This document shows positions 47,859 through 60,992 of a DNA stretch of 64,000 bases, piece after piece. Where the stretch lies: positions 14,685,730-14,749,729 of the forward strand of contig JARWIR010000001.1 in NCBI GenBank assembly GCA_029959085.1, written 5' to 3'. How positions within the stretch are numbered: position 1 is the stretch's first letter; each line of letters opens with the position of its first letter. The translations under genes were made by a program, and so were the position numbers. The notes under the pieces are model-generated. The model worked only from the letters and a program-made list of their open reading frames with translations, did no database searches and was not told where the DNA came from. The stretch comes from Nemophila menziesii (taxonomy: Eukaryota; Streptophyta; Magnoliopsida; Boraginales; Hydrophyllaceae).

Positions 47859-50800
47859 CACTACTACAGCGCAAGCCTCTAGCGACGAAATTTCTAGCGA
47901 CTACATGATGTAGTCGCTAAAGACAAGCACCATTAGCGACTACATCTCTTTAACGACTACATGGTATGTTTCTTGACTACCAAGTAGTCGTTAGTAATTT
48001 TTGTTATTAACGACTACAAGAAGTAGTCGTTAATACGTAGTAAGTAGTCGATAGTAATTTTTGTATTTTTTAATTAATTTCCCACCGCCAAAGAGTAGTC
48101 GCTAGAGGTCAGATTATTTAACGACTACATAAAGTAGTCGTTAGAAGTTATTACTAACGACTATTTGTCAGTCTTTGGCAACTACTCGTGTAGTCGCTAT
48201 TAGTGGTAGCGTATTTATTACAACAAGTTGCGAATTGGGATACTCAAAACACCATTATTTTATAATCTCTCTTTCTTTCTCTCAATCCAAATTTTTTTCC
48301 ACAATTCATCATCAAAAATTATTTCAAGACTTGGAAAAGCTTGCCCGGGTCAATCATCAACGTGGGACCGCCTCAATTATCAATTTTCCTTCCAAATTTG
48401 CCCAAAAGTATGTATTTTTTGTTTCATAAAACTCTTTCAAATTTCTTTTATTTGCATGCAATTGTGTAGTTAATGGTAAATAGTATCACTTATTAGGTAT
48501 TTCAACACGTGGAAAAGGTTTCCCAGGTCAAACAACAACGTGGGACCTCCTCAATTATCAATTTTTCCTTCTAAATTTGCCCAAAAGTAGGTATCTTTTT
48601 TATCTTTTTATTATTTGATTACAATTGTATAGTTAATGCTAAATATATAGTATCACTATGTATATATCTCTAATCATCTTATAATTTTATATGATATATT
48701 ATTGTATAAGACATAAATGCATAAATAGGATATATATTTATTTAGTGATGTTATATTTTGTATGCTTTTAATTTTATATTTATGTATTTATTTGGTGATG
48801 TTATATTTTGTGTGCCTTTAATTTTATATTTATGCATTTATTTGGTGATGTAATATTTTGTGTGCTTTTAATTTTTTATTTATTTATTTAATTGGTGATG
48901 TAATAATTTTTTTTCATTTTATATTCATGTATTTAATTGGTGATGTAATAATTTTTTTTCCATTTTATTTTTATTTATTTATTTGGTGATGTAATAATTT
49001 TATTTTATTTTATTTATGAGACATTTATGTTGTATTCTTTTATATTAGAGTAGTTGATTATGGCTTCGGGTATTGATAAAAGTTGGATTGGTTCCTCTCA
49101 TAAAGTTTCGCGTGAATTTATTAAGGGGATAGAAGCATTTCTCGTTTTTGCTCAAAAAAATAAAGCTCCTGATGAAGAAACAATTTTTTGTCCGTGTAAT
49201 GAGTGTTCGAATTATCGTCGGTATAACGTGGTCAAAGTTAGGGCACATCTTTTACAGTTTGGGTTTTTGTCCACGTATGAGATTTGGACAAAGCATGGTG
49301 AGAGCGAGGAAATTCCCGAGACTCGATATGAAGAAAATGAAATGTTGGATGTCTAAGAAGATTTGAGACCTAATTATGAGGGTGGTGGTCATTCCGGTGA
49401 CACCGAGATGATAGACTCGAACAGTTCAGCACGTGGCAAATTCGAAACGATGTTTTCTGAATTAGAGACCGAGTTATACCATGGTTGTACAGTAATGAGT
49501 TCATTAAATTTCATTGTGAAGCTAATGCACGTGAAGGTGAAGAACAAGTGGACTAACACGTCTTTCACCGAGTTGCTTGATCTTCTTTGCCGTGTGTTGC
49601 CCACACCTCATACCTTGCCCGAGTCATACAAGGCGTGCAACAAAAAGTTAAAAAGTTTAGGTATGGGTTACAATACCATCGATGTTTGCGTGAACGATTG
49701 TGCTTTATTTTACAAGGATAATGTCTCCCTCGAAAAGTGTCCAGTATGTAGTGAATCCAGATGGGACCCGAAGAAGGGTCAGAAAGTATCACATAAGAAA
49801 CTCCGATATTTCCCGATTTCCCCTAGGCTTCAGCGACTTTATGCTTCGATACACACTGCAGAAAATATGATATGGCACCGAACAGGGAAGAGTACAGATC
49901 CAGATTTGTTGCGTCATCCAGTTGATGGCGATAGTTGGAAGAGATTTGTTCAGTTACATCCTGAGTTTGCTAGTGAACCTCAGAATGTGTTCTTGGATTT
50001 GGGTATCGATGGCTTTTGCCCTTTCTCTATGCAGAACAACTCGTACAGCATGTGGCCGGTTATACTGACCGTCTACAACTTACCATCGTGGGAGTGTATG
50101 AAAGAGACGACATTCCATCTTTGTTTGTTGATTCCGGGACCCCGTTCACCCGGCAAGGATATGGACGTCTTTATTCGACCTGTTATAGATGAGTTGGACG
50201 AGTTGTGGGATAAAGGGATCCTTACGTATGATGCCCACAAGAAGGAAGAGTTTACGATGAAGGTTTGTTTGCTGTCTATGACTAATGATTACCCCGCTAG
50301 GTCATACACTTTGGGATGGTCGGGTCAAGGTTACTTAGCTTGTCCAGAATGCATAGATTCTACTCCGTCATTGAGGATGAACAAAGGGGTTGCTTACTTT
50401 GACCATAGACGTTGGTTACCTATCGGGCATCGATTTAGAAGCAAAAAGGTTTTGTACCCGAAATCCGATCATAGGGGCCCACCAAAGAAATATAGTCCAC
50501 ACGATATTCAGACACAGTTAGATGGGCTTCCCATTGTGTTTCCCGGTAAACAAAAGGATTTTGGGGGAAAGATCGTGAAGCAAACTGTTCCACGTCTATT
50601 CAATTGGAAGAAAAAGAGTATCTTTTATCGTTTACCTTATTGATCCGATTTTTTTTTGAAACATAACATTGATGTCATGCATTGTGAGAAAAACGTGTGT
50701 GATGCTCTTCTCGGTACAATTATAGGTCTTGATGGGAAAGTTAACAAAGACAACGTGAAAGTGAGAATGGATCTTGAGGTTATGAAAATCAGGAAATATT

Positions 50801-51097
50801 TGTGGTTGACATCGAGAGGCGGTAAACAAATACTAAATCGAGCAAATTATACGTTATCAACAGAACTGGTTGAAGGCACAAAAGTTTCCCGATGGCTTCA
50901 CATCTAGTTTGAGAAATAATGTTCAAAGTGACTTGGGAAAGATTATAGGAATGAATCTCACGACTGTCACGTGATGATGCAGTATCTTTTCGTGGCTAGT
51001 ATCACAGGGCTTATCGAAGACAAAGCGATTAGTGATGCGATTATTGGGCTAGCTAACGTGTTTAGAGTCGTTTGTAATAAAAATCTCAGTAGGAAAG
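47859..51097 (+). mobile_element. CACTA element C, 3'-truncated by an LTR insertion
   Basis: It starts CACTACTACAGCGCAAGCC after ATA. Terminal palindromes run to about 48215, two 178-bp tandem units from about 48291 to 48600, then tnp2 from 49060. At 51097 tnp2 is interrupted by a family-S LTR, and the remainder of the element does not resume. Its leader is the donor of the left end of the chimeric element at 34111. Confidence 0.88.
49060..51097 (+). pseudogene. tnp2 transposase of CACTA C, broken and truncated
   Basis: It closely follows the tnp2 of element D. It has the Transpos_assoc N-terminus (CPCNECSNYRRY), then the transposase core (LGIDGFCPFSMQNNSYSMWP and DVFIRPVIDELDELW). Lesions: TAC to TAA at 49354-49356, TGG to TGA at 50641-50643, a ~20-bp loss near 50860, and a 1-bp loss near 50955. 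It stops inside the region before DUF4218, where the LTR is inserted. Not functional. Confidence 0.9.
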
Positions 51098-52521
51098 TGA
51101 TGTCTCCTCATTTGTGATAGATTTATATTAGGATGAAACATCATTTTTAGTGATTTAGAAGTCATAAATGTCGATTTTCTTGAGAAATAGTGCACTTTCC
51201 TATTTTGAGTCTTGATTTAGTAAAATAATATTTTTAGAGCATATTGGATTTAATTGTTTATTTAGTGTGAAGCTTTAAAGATAATTATGGAGATGAATTA
51301 GAGTCCAAGTCAAAGACTACAACATATGGAAAGAGATTTGCAGAGTAATTGGAGATAAGGAAACAAAAGCTAAAAAGATGGAAAAGGAAAAGCTTCCTAA
51401 ATCTGGGATTCTGCAGTACACGCCTAAAGAAGTGGTGATTACTCCAAGAAATAAGCCGATTTTGGTAATTTCCTCTCATAGGGACGTAGATAATTCTGTG
51501 AGGATTCTTTTGGTATCTTATAGAGCAAAAACCGACCAATAACGAAGAAGATATGCTCAAAACGGTCCAGCAGTGTTTATCTTTATTTCCATACGAATTT
51601 GAGTTGGACTAGGAGTCCAATACTTTATCTCTTCCTCAAGAAAACGAATTAGGTCTTCTAAACACCTATAAATACACCCTTATATTACTTGTAAAATCAT
51701 CCTTGCCTCATAGTAATTAGTTCTTAAGGTTTTATTCTTCCAGTTTATTTTAGAGAACAAGATGATGTCTTTTGTAATTTCTTTTAGTTTATTTCCTTCA
51801 GGTATGAACTAAACCTCCCATAGCTTGGGTTTTGCATCATGTATAATCTATGAATTCTAATTCTTCTATCTAATTTTCTTTGGGAATTACATGTTTTAAT
51901 TTGATATTAGCTTCTTACTTAATATTTGTTTATGTGTTTTGATTTATTGTCTCTCCTAGAATTGATCACTTTAGGATTGTTTTAATAGTAGTTAGATGTT
52001 CACCTTAACTGGGTGTTTAACTATTGAACCACCACATAATTTCTAGTGTCGATATTAGTTCTGACAAAACATGATTCTAACTAGATAGTCATCAGGGTTT
52101 GTTTTAATCACCATATCACCAATTGATTGTAGTGTCTGTTTAGGGCCTTGGTAGTGCTTGATAACCCTATTTGAGACCTCGTCTTGGTTTTGCCGTAGCC
52201 CCCTTAGTCGCTTTCAAGGTCTAAGGTATGAGAATTTAGAATCCTGACTAAGTATCCAAGAGCTAATATTCTCCCTTATAAACTAGATCTAAAAGAATTA
52301 GAAGGATTAGTGCATACTAGCAAAACCTAAGCTATATTTCTCATCTCATATTCTTAGTAATTTATTTTATTGTTTTTATTTTCTTAGTTTAATTCTTAAT
52401 CTCGAAATTCTATTGCTTTTATTTTCTGTCTTTTAATTATTTACTTTTACTCGTTATTGCTACCCATTCGTATAACACACTTAAGTCCCTGAGAACGAAC
52501 TCAACTTACTAACTAAAACTT
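51098..52521 (+). mobile_element. Family-S LTR, truncated at its right end
   Basis: It starts TGATGTCTCC (preceded by GAAAG) and follows the family-S LTR order: conserved start, TATA-like promoter region near 51665, AGTTCTGACAAAA-type GC-poor 3' half. It ends without a CA terminus at about 52521, where sequence homologous to 19417 onward begins, so the right ~100 bp and target copy are lost by rearrangement. Confidence 0.7.
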
Positions 52522-52582
52522 GATGATGAAAAGGAAATATATTCCATTTATGTTTATTAGTAAAAAAGTAGTATCTCTAATT

Positions 52583-52896
52583 GGATTTGGATCTTTTTCT
52601 AACTAGCTTTCTATACTAACTATCCTAACAACCAATCACAATTGAAATAATTATATTTTATTATATTTATCTATAATTAGTTTTCCAAATTAATAACAAT
52701 CTCCCTCTAAAATACCTCCTACTAAAATAAAACTCCTATTATAATCTTTTAATTGATTTACCAACCATTTATAGATAAATATGGAGAATTAAAAATAGAA
52801 AAAAAGAAGAAAAACTAGATTAGAAAACTAATTTTTGATAAATATAATATTTAGGATAGTTGGTATAAAAGGCTAGTTAGGATAGGATCCAAATCC
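52583..52896. mobile_element. Mutator-type MITE, complete
   Basis: 314 bp with ends GGATTTGGATC and GATCCAAATCC. It is flanked by the perfect 9-bp duplication TCTCTAATT at 52574-52582 and 52897-52905. The 9-bp duplication and long inverted ends (CTAACTAGC inward) fit Mutator-like elements. No coding capacity. Confidence 0.85.
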
Positions 52897-53555
52897 TCTC
52901 TAATTTTACTTGAATTTTTTTTATTATTTCCTTCGTCAATCAATCAATGTTTTACATATTTTTTTCACACAAATTCAGAAAAATAATTAATTTTATCTGT
53001 TTTTATTAAACCACCTTCAATCAACTAAGTAGTCGAATTGAATGATAATAATTTTTTGAATATATAAATTTAATTTTATAAAAATTCTTAGTTATTTGAA
53101 TAGACAACTTTTTATGGATATTTATTTTTAAAAAATGTAACCTTTTGGGTGCTTCTTTCCTTAAAAGGTAAAATCTTTAGAATACTGTCAAATATCGAAC
53201 TACGCTAACTCTACAAAACATTAATAATAAACCACAACGTCATATGCCTTCAAAGCATCGTCATTTGTAATTAGAGTAGTTAATTGCCCGATCTACTATG
53301 TCATTGACTTTTGACGTTTCGTTGTAATTAAACTCCTCTAAGATAGTTCATACTTAATTAACAATAGGTTCATTTTGAGGATCCTCGTGGTCAACAAGTT
53401 TGGTGATCTTTTTTTTTTTACATAGAAGAGGGTAAAACTCATCTTAAGGTTCATGAGTAAAACTCATCCTCTAAAAGAATTATTCTTGCTTGTTGAAGAT
53501 TTACGCGAACTAAGTATTTGGCATTTTCTAGTTCTTTGAAAAAAAACCATTATAT

Positions 53556-55027
53556 CACTACTATACGCGTAGTCAGTCGCAAATTATGTGAGGAAAGATA
53601 TTAGTAAGGATGCTTGTCCTCTCACTTATGTGGCTTTGTTTTTTGGTGAAAAAAAATTAAAAATTAAATCAGTCCTTGCCATTGTACTTATCTGTGTTCG
53701 CGAGAATATATATTAGGTCTTTAGTAAGGACACATGTCCTCGCTAATGAATAACGAGTATATAGCTACCAACAGACACAACACCATTAATGGTGGAATTT
53801 ACCTTAAAAAAATCCCTTGTTCTCAAATACTTCCATTTTCCCCAAATCCCCCAATCGCCCCATCATTAACGAAACTTTTTTACTACAATCGTACACGTGT
53901 GGTACCTACTTTTAATAATAAAAATCGATCAAATTCTCCAAATTAGGTATTTTCAATTTTTTTTCTTTAAATTAATAAATTGTTGTTGTCCTCAAATACT
54001 TCCATTTTCCCCAAATCCCGTAATCGCCCCATCATTAACGAAACTTTTTTACTACAATCGTACACGTGTGGTGCCTACTTTTAATAAAAAAATCGATCAA
54101 ATTCTCCAAATTAGGTATTTTCAATTTTTTTCTTTAAATTAAGAAATTGTTGTATTATGCTTAGATTATATAAATGCAATGTAAATTGGATGTATTTTAG
54201 GTGTTATAATGTATATATTTTTTGGATATAGTTTTTACCTTTTAAATTCGTTTAATTATTTTTATGTGGTTATAATTATAATTAAATGTTTAACTCAGTT
54301 TAAATAATGGACCCGATTATGGACAAGAGTTGAATTAAATCAAATAATTTAGTTACGAGGGAATATTTGCTGGCGAGAGGGATTTTATTAATTTTGCAAA
54401 AGAACACATATATATAAAATATTTTGTCTGTGTAATCAGTGTTTCAATAATCGAAAATTTTATATTAACGATGTTAGATCGGATTTTTATAAATGGGGAT
54501 TTTGGTCATCGTATAAGGTTTCGACGAAATACGGGAAAAAAAAAGTAATTCACGTGAATGACCTAATTGTAAATAATAAAATGTTGAATGTGTTGGATAA
54601 CTTGAGACCTACTATTGAAGTTGGGAGCCATTCCGGTGACACCGAGATGGATGACGAGAATCTTACTGGACGGGTCATAGGTGTTTTGATGCGTTGTTCG
54701 TGGAAATGGAGACATAGTTGTACCCCGGTATTACTACGATATGATGGGTTCCTTAAGTTTCATAGAAAAGTCAATGCATGTCAAAGTGAAGAACAAGTGG
54801 ACAAACACCTCTTTTATATAACTTTTTCAGTTGTTATGTCGTGTTTTTGCCAAAAGGTCATCCTTTACCTTCTTCTTATGAGGAGTGCAACAAAAAGCTG
54901 AAAAGTTAAGGCATGGAATATATCACGATCGACATGTGTTTGAATGATTGTGTTTTGTATTATAAAGGGAATGAAAAACTGGATAAGTGTCCAGTATGTG
55001 GTAAATATAGGTGGTATTTGAAGAAGG
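53556..55027 (+). mobile_element. Old CACTA element fragment, second copy
   Basis: Diverged copy of 20432-21920. It starts CACTACTATACGCG, has two ~170-bp leader units (about 53818 and 53990), and then tnp2 remains. The larger block 52522-55040 matches 19415-21942 as a dispersed duplication with noticeably more differences than the 34-kb tandem copies. Confidence 0.65.
54470..55020 (+). pseudogene. tnp2 fragment (old CACTA lineage), second copy
   Basis: Same pieces and breaks as at 21363-21920 (NVLDNLRPTIEVGSHSGDTE, then KFHRKVN-type sequence, LDKCPVCGKYR). Shared frameshifts show that it was already dead before being duplicated. Confidence 0.75.
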
Positions 55028-56020
55028 GGAAGAAATCCTACGGTATTATCGACCCTGTCAGGGCGACTATAAGCTACTTTCAGATGAATTAAGTAATTAC
55101 CCAATTGTTTGCGTGGTTAGTCAAACCAGATAGGATCATTGACAAACACCACGTGTTTATTAATTAGTTCAGTAATTAAACCCCCATGTCGGATGATCAC
55201 CTCCACTAGTGAATAGCCTAGCTACTATAACCTGATTCTAATCCTCGGGTAAATTAAAATCAATAAATAAGCATGAACTTTTAAACAATATGAAATACCT
55301 AACTTGAATGAAAGTAAGCAATCCCAAATCCGAAAATACTAGATTGAATAAACTAGGGCTTAACCTATTATGCGATTTTCAAGTATTAATATGTTTAACT
55401 CATACTGAAATTAAATATTGAAATAAAATTAAAATTATACATTTTCCTAATAACATAAATAAAACCTAGATAGATTAATGGAATTGAGTTGTTGTTGAAG
55501 AAAAGTGTTACTCCAGCTTTTACTCTTGCCTCTTACTCTCTACATAAATTAGAAATAATAATAATTATATGTAATTCCATGGCTTAGGAAGTCTTATATA
55601 GATCTTAAAAATGGATTAGACCCCTATTAGACTTAATTAAATGAATTAGGACCCAAGTCCATTTATAGTTCCCACAACTATTGAACACACTTTAGTATTA
55701 CACGTGTAACTTTCGCACAATATGTCCAAATCACCTGATTACACTTCTCAAATTTCCCTAAATCAGAGGTGCACCCTTTCCATTTGAACCACAAGGTCAG
55801 AATCTGTACCGTTTGGGATCAAGGAGACCTAGAAGTGACGACTTTCCAGTTTTGAATGCTCCCCCTCCTTCATTAAAGTGATATCTTTCTCTCTTTTGAC
55901 ATTCCCTTTTGCTCTTGGACTTTAAACTCCACTTCTTCTCTTCATCGTAATGCATTCTAGAATCCATGTACCTAAGAACTTTACACTAAAAAAGAAAATT
56001 AATGCACAAAATCTCTAAAA
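55028..56020 (-). repeat. Family-S LTR fragment, minus orientation, interrupted by CACTA D
   Basis: Matches 12302-13287 of the minus-oriented solo LTR, beginning GAAATCCTACGGTATTATCG. It stops at CTCTAAAA where CACTA D starts. The undisturbed LTR continues GTAACAATAA at 13288. The remainder of this LTR should reappear right of element D, beyond the window. Confidence 0.85.
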
Positions 56021-56375
56021 CACTACTACATCGCGAGCTTCTCGCGACTAATTTTTTCGCGACTACATGAAGTAGTCGGTAAAGATTAGCATCATTAGCG
56101 ACTACTTTTCTTTAACGACTACGTGGTACATTTATCGACTACAAAGTAGTAGTTAGTTAATTTTGTTATTAACGACTACTTTATGTAGTCGTTATTGATA
56201 AGAAGTAGTCGCGAGTGATTTTTGTAATTTTTAATTAATTTCCCACCGCCATTAAGTAGTCGCTAGATATTAGAGTATTTAACGACTACTTTGTGTAGTC
56301 GTTAGTAGTTCTTTCTAACGACTACGTTTTAGTCTTTAGCGACTACTCATGTAGTCGCGAATAGTGGTAGCGTGT
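56021..56375 (+). repeat. CACTA D 5' terminal and subterminal repeats
   Basis: CGCGACTAC, AACGACTAC and their complements GTAGTCGY in close inverted pairs. Compared with A and C, many CTAGCGAC units read CTCGCGAC. Confidence 0.8.
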
Positions 56376-56449
56376 TTTCCAACAGTAACTTGCGAATTGC
56401 TTTACTCAATACACCATTATTATACAATTTCTCTTTCTTTCTCTCAAAA

Positions 56450-56935
56450 CTCTCCCAATTTTTTTCCACAATTCATCATCAAAAATTATTTCAACACTTG
56501 GAAAAGCTTGTCCGGGTCATTCATCACGTGGGACCGCCTCAATTATCAATTTTTCCTTCCAAATTTGCCCTAAAGTAGGTATCTTTTGTTCCATAAAACT
56601 CTTTCAAATTTCTTTTACTTTCATTCAATTGTGTAGTAAATGTTAAATAGTATCACTTATTAGGTATTTCAACACGTGGACAAGCTTTCCCGGGTCAAAT
56701 ATCAACGTGGGACCGCCTCAATTATCAATTTTTCCTTCCAAATTTGCCCACAAGTAGGTATTTTTATTCCATAAAACTCTTTCAAATTTCTTTTACTTTC
56801 ATGCAATTGTGTAGTAAATGGTAAATAGTATCACTTATTAGGTATTTCAACACGTGGACAAGCTTTCCCGGGTCAAACATCAACGTGGGACCGCCTCAAT
56901 TATCAATTTTTTCTTCCAAATTTCCCCAAAAGTAT
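56450..56935 (+). repeat. Three ~178-bp tandem units in the CACTA D leader
   Basis: Units centred on CCGGGTCAWNCATCACGTGGG or AACGTGGGACC at about 56511, 56688 and 56866. Each is bounded by possible AG|GTATTTC and GTAG|GTATY splice-like motifs. Confidence 0.75.
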
Positions 56936-57057
56936 GTGTCTTTTTCATTTATTCCTTATTTGATTACAATTGTATAGTTAATGCTAAATATATAATATCA
57001 CTATGTATATATCTCTAATCATTTAATAATTTTATGTGAATTATAAATATTATATTA

Positions 57058-57058
57058 A

Positions 57059-57138
<80 letters not shown>
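57058..57138. repeat. (AT)n microsatellite in CACTA D
   Basis: About 80 bp of AT at the same position as in A. Confidence 0.95.
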
Positions 57139-57142
<4 letters not shown>

Positions 57143-57461
57143 ATGATATATTATTGTATGATGCTATATTTTGTATGCTTTTAATTTTTTATTTAGGTAT
57201 TTATTTTGTGATGTTATATATTGTATGCTTTTAATTTTATATTTATGCATTTATTTGGTGATGTAATATTTTGTGTGCTTTTAATTTTATATTTATTTAT
57301 TTGATCGGTGATGTAATAATTTTTTTTTAATTTTTTATTCATTTATGTAATCGGTGATGTAATAATTTTTTTCGTTTTATTTTTATGTATTTATTTGGTG
57401 ATGTAATAATTTTTTTTTCATTTTATTTATGTTGTACTCTTTTGTATTGTAATAGTTGACT

Positions 57462-60400
57462 ATGGCTTCGGGTATTGATAAGAGTTGGATTGGTACCGCT
57501 CATAAAGTTTCGCGTGAATTTATTAAGGGGATAGAAGCATTCCTTGCTTTTGCTGAAAAGAATAAACCTCCTAGTGAAGAAACAATTTTTTGTCCGTGTA
57601 ATGAGTGTTCGAATTATCGTCGGTATACGGTGGTCAAAGTTAGGTCACATCTTTTAGTGTCTGGGTTTATGGATACGTATGATATTTGGACAAAGCATGG
57701 TGAGACCGAGGATATTCCCGAGACTCGATATGAAGAACATGAAATGTTGGATGTATACGATGATTTGAGACCTAATTACGAGATTGGTGGTCATTCCGGT
57801 GACACCGATATGACAGACTCGAACAGTACAGCTCGTGGCAAATTCAAAACAATGTTTTCCGATTTAGAGACCGAGTTATACCCTGGTTGTGATGTCATGA
57901 GTTCCTTAAATTTCATTGCGAAGCTAATGCACGTGAAGGTGAGGAACAAATGGAGTAACACGTCTTTCACCGAGTTGCTTGATCTTTTGTGCTGTGTGTT
58001 GCCCAAACCTCATACCCTGCCCGATTCGTACGAGGCATGCAACAAAAAGTTAAAAAATTTAGGTATGGGTTACGATACGATCGATGTTTGCGGTAACGAT
58101 TGTGCTTTGTTTTACAAGGAGAATGCCTCCCTCGAAAAGTGTCCAGTATGTAGTGAATCCAGATGGGACCCGAAGAAGGGTCTTAAGGTAGCGCATAAGA
58201 AACTCAGATATTTCCCGATTGCCCCTAGGCTGCAGCGACTTTATGCTTCGAGACACACTGCCGAAAATATGATCTGGCACAAAACAGGGAAGAATACAGA
58301 TCCAGATTTGTTGCGTCATCCGGTTGACGGAGATAGTTGGAAGAGATTTGTTCAGTTACATCCCGAGTTTGCTAGTGAACCTCGGAACGTCTTCTTGGGT
58401 TTGGGTATCGATGGCTTTTGCCCTTTCTCTATGCAGAACAACTCGTACAACATGTGGCCGATTATATTGACCGTCTACAACTTACCACCGTGGGAGTGTA
58501 TGAAGGAGACGACATTCCAGCTTTGTTTGTTGATTCCGGGACCCCGTTCACCCGGCAAGGTCATGGACGTCTTTCTTCGTCCTGTTATAGATGAGTTGGA
58601 CGAGTTGTGGGGTAAGGGGATTCTTACTTATGATGCCCACAAGAAAGAAGAGTTTACTATGAAGGTTTGTTTGTTGTCTACGACTAACGATTTTCCCGCT
58701 AGGTCATACACCTCGGGATGGTCGGGTCAAGGTTACAAAGCTTGTCCAGAATGCATGGATTCTACTCCGTCATTGAGCGTGAAGAAAGGGGTTGCTTACT
58801 TCAACCATAAACGTCGGTTACCTATCAACCATCGTTTTAGAAACGAAAATGTTTTGTACAAGGAACCCGATGATAGGCGCCCACCGAAGAAATATAAACC
58901 TGCCGATATTGAGAGACAGTTAGATGGCCTTCCCATTGTGCCTCCCGGGAAACACAAGGATTTTGGGGGAAAGATTGTGAGACAAACTGGTCCTCGTGTA
59001 TTCAATTGGAAGAAAAAGAGTATTTTTATCGTTTACCTTATTGGTCCGAAAACTTGTTGAAACATAACATTGATGTCATGCATTGCGAGAAAAACGTGTG
59101 TGATGCTCTTCTCGGCACAGTAATAGGTCTTGATGGGAAACTTAGCAAAGACAACGTGAAAGCGAGAATTGATCTCAAGGAAATGAATATCAGGCCAGAT
59201 TTGTGGTTGAAAGATAGAAATGGTAAACAAGTAATGCCTCGAGCTAATTATACGTTATCCACAGAAAAAAGGAAAGTATTTCTTGACTGGATGAAGGCAC
59301 AAAAGTTTCCCGATGGATTCGCATCGAGTTTGAGAAATAACGTTCAAAGTGACTTGGGCAAGATTATAGGAATGAAATCTCACGACTGTCATGTGATGAT
59401 GCAGTACCTATTCGTGGCTAGTCTCCCAGGGCTTTTCGAAGACAAAGCGATTAGTGACGCGATTATCGGTCTAGCCAACGTTTTTAGAGTTGTGCGTAAT
59501 AAAAATCTGAGTAGGAAAGAGTTAGAAAAGGGGAAGAAGAAAGTGGTTGAAGTTATGTGTAGATTGGAGATGATTTTACCTCCCGCGTTTTTCGATATAA
59601 TGATCCACTTGGTCATTCATTTATACGACGAGGCTTTGTTAGGGGGACCGGTTCAGATGCGTTGGATGTACCCGTTTGAGCGGTATCTAAAGAAATTAAA
59701 GGAGTACATACGAAACCCGGCTAGGCCGGAGGGTTCAATCGCCGAGGGATACGTTGTAGAGGAGACTTTGACATTCATATCGCGTTACCTTAAAGAAGAA
59801 AAAACAAAGTTTAATGATCCGGGTAGATATACCGATATCGAATCTCAACCTAAAGATTTGTCCGTATTTAAGAGCCAATGTATTCCTATTGGTAAAAAAG
59901 AGTATGGTAATTTGCAACACAACGAGAAGGAGCAAATCGACTGGTATATCCTACTTAATTGCGATGAAATCCAACATTTGATGACGTAAGTTTTCAATTT
60001 ACTTATTAAATGTTTATTCAATATAGAAAAATGTATTCAGTTTGATCGTCAAATGTGCAGAGAACACAAAGCCACACTATCGGGTACCACAGCCAACAAA
60101 GATAGGAAACACCGGCAAAATTTCCGAGACAGGTTTCTGCATAAGGTATGGATCCATTCAAATACAAAATTAATATTCCATTTTAGGAAACATTGTTATA
60201 ATTGTTTATGATTGTAGGTTTATGAAATGGAAAAAGAAGGTGATGCATTCGCTACAAGTGAGATGATTGCATTGGCTAGTAAGTCTCATAGTGCAGTTTA
60301 TAAGTACGATTCATGTGTTGTGAATGGTGTTAAATGGGTCACTAAAGAAAAGGGTGAAACAAGGGTGACACAATATTACGGGGTATCCGCCATCTACGAT

Positions 60401-60964
60401 GGAAAACCGTTTTATGGTGAATTAGTCAAGGTTATAGAGGTCACATATGACGATGACTGTTCTGTTGTTCTGTTCGAGTGTAATTGGTATAACACGAGTA
60501 AACCGAGAGAAGAGAATGGGGTAACTCTTATCAACACGTCTAAATTTTTTTGGGAATCAGAGCCGTACATCTTATAAGCTACTCAAGCAAAAAAAGTTTT
60601 TTACATAGACGAGATTAATTTAAGGAAATCACAAAAAGGGTGGAAAGTAGTATGGGAACTCAATGATAGACATGGATGGAGTCCTGAGTTATGGGGTGCA
60701 GAATCAATGCCCACTGGAGACACGAGTGTCACTATCCCTTTAGTGAACACCGAGACGATTTCCGATCCGGTGAACTTGGCATCCACCGAGGAGATCAAGA
60801 TTGACCCTGCTCATTTTTTTGTTGCTTTGAATTTTGATATGGTTGTTGATGAAAACGAGGAAATTGAAGATGACACCTTGGATGAATACGGTGATGAGGA
60901 AGAACCTATTGAGGTTGATAGCAATGACGAACCTATAGTTGTTAGTGGATATGATTCTGATTAG
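57462..60964 (+). pseudogene. tnp2 transposase of CACTA D, almost intact (one frameshift, one in-frame stop)
   Basis: Exons 57462-59985, 60061-60145 and 60218-60964 with GT-AG introns. Domains: Transpos_assoc zinc region (residues about 5-80, CPCNECSNYRRY); tnp2 transposase core, with candidate catalytic Asp at D317 (LGIDGFCP) and D369 (MDVFLRP) and Glu in DVMHCEKNV; DUF4218 (HLVIHLYDEALLGGPVQMRW); DUF4216 in exon 3 (YYGVSAIYDGKPFYG); acidic tail. Tnp2 cuts and joins CACTA ends. Lesions: a T is missing near 59022 relative to element C (ATTTTTATCG against ATCTTTTATCG), and TAA at 60575-60577 splits exon 3. Otherwise all frames are open, so inactivation is recent. Confidence 0.93.
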
Positions 60965-60992
60965 GAGTTTTTTTCTTTTGGTTTATTTGTAT

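Noticed and set aside
51098..52521. Family-S sequence as a Helitron or gene relic
   Set aside because: Related copies have TG...CA ends and 5-bp duplications, which identify an LTR.
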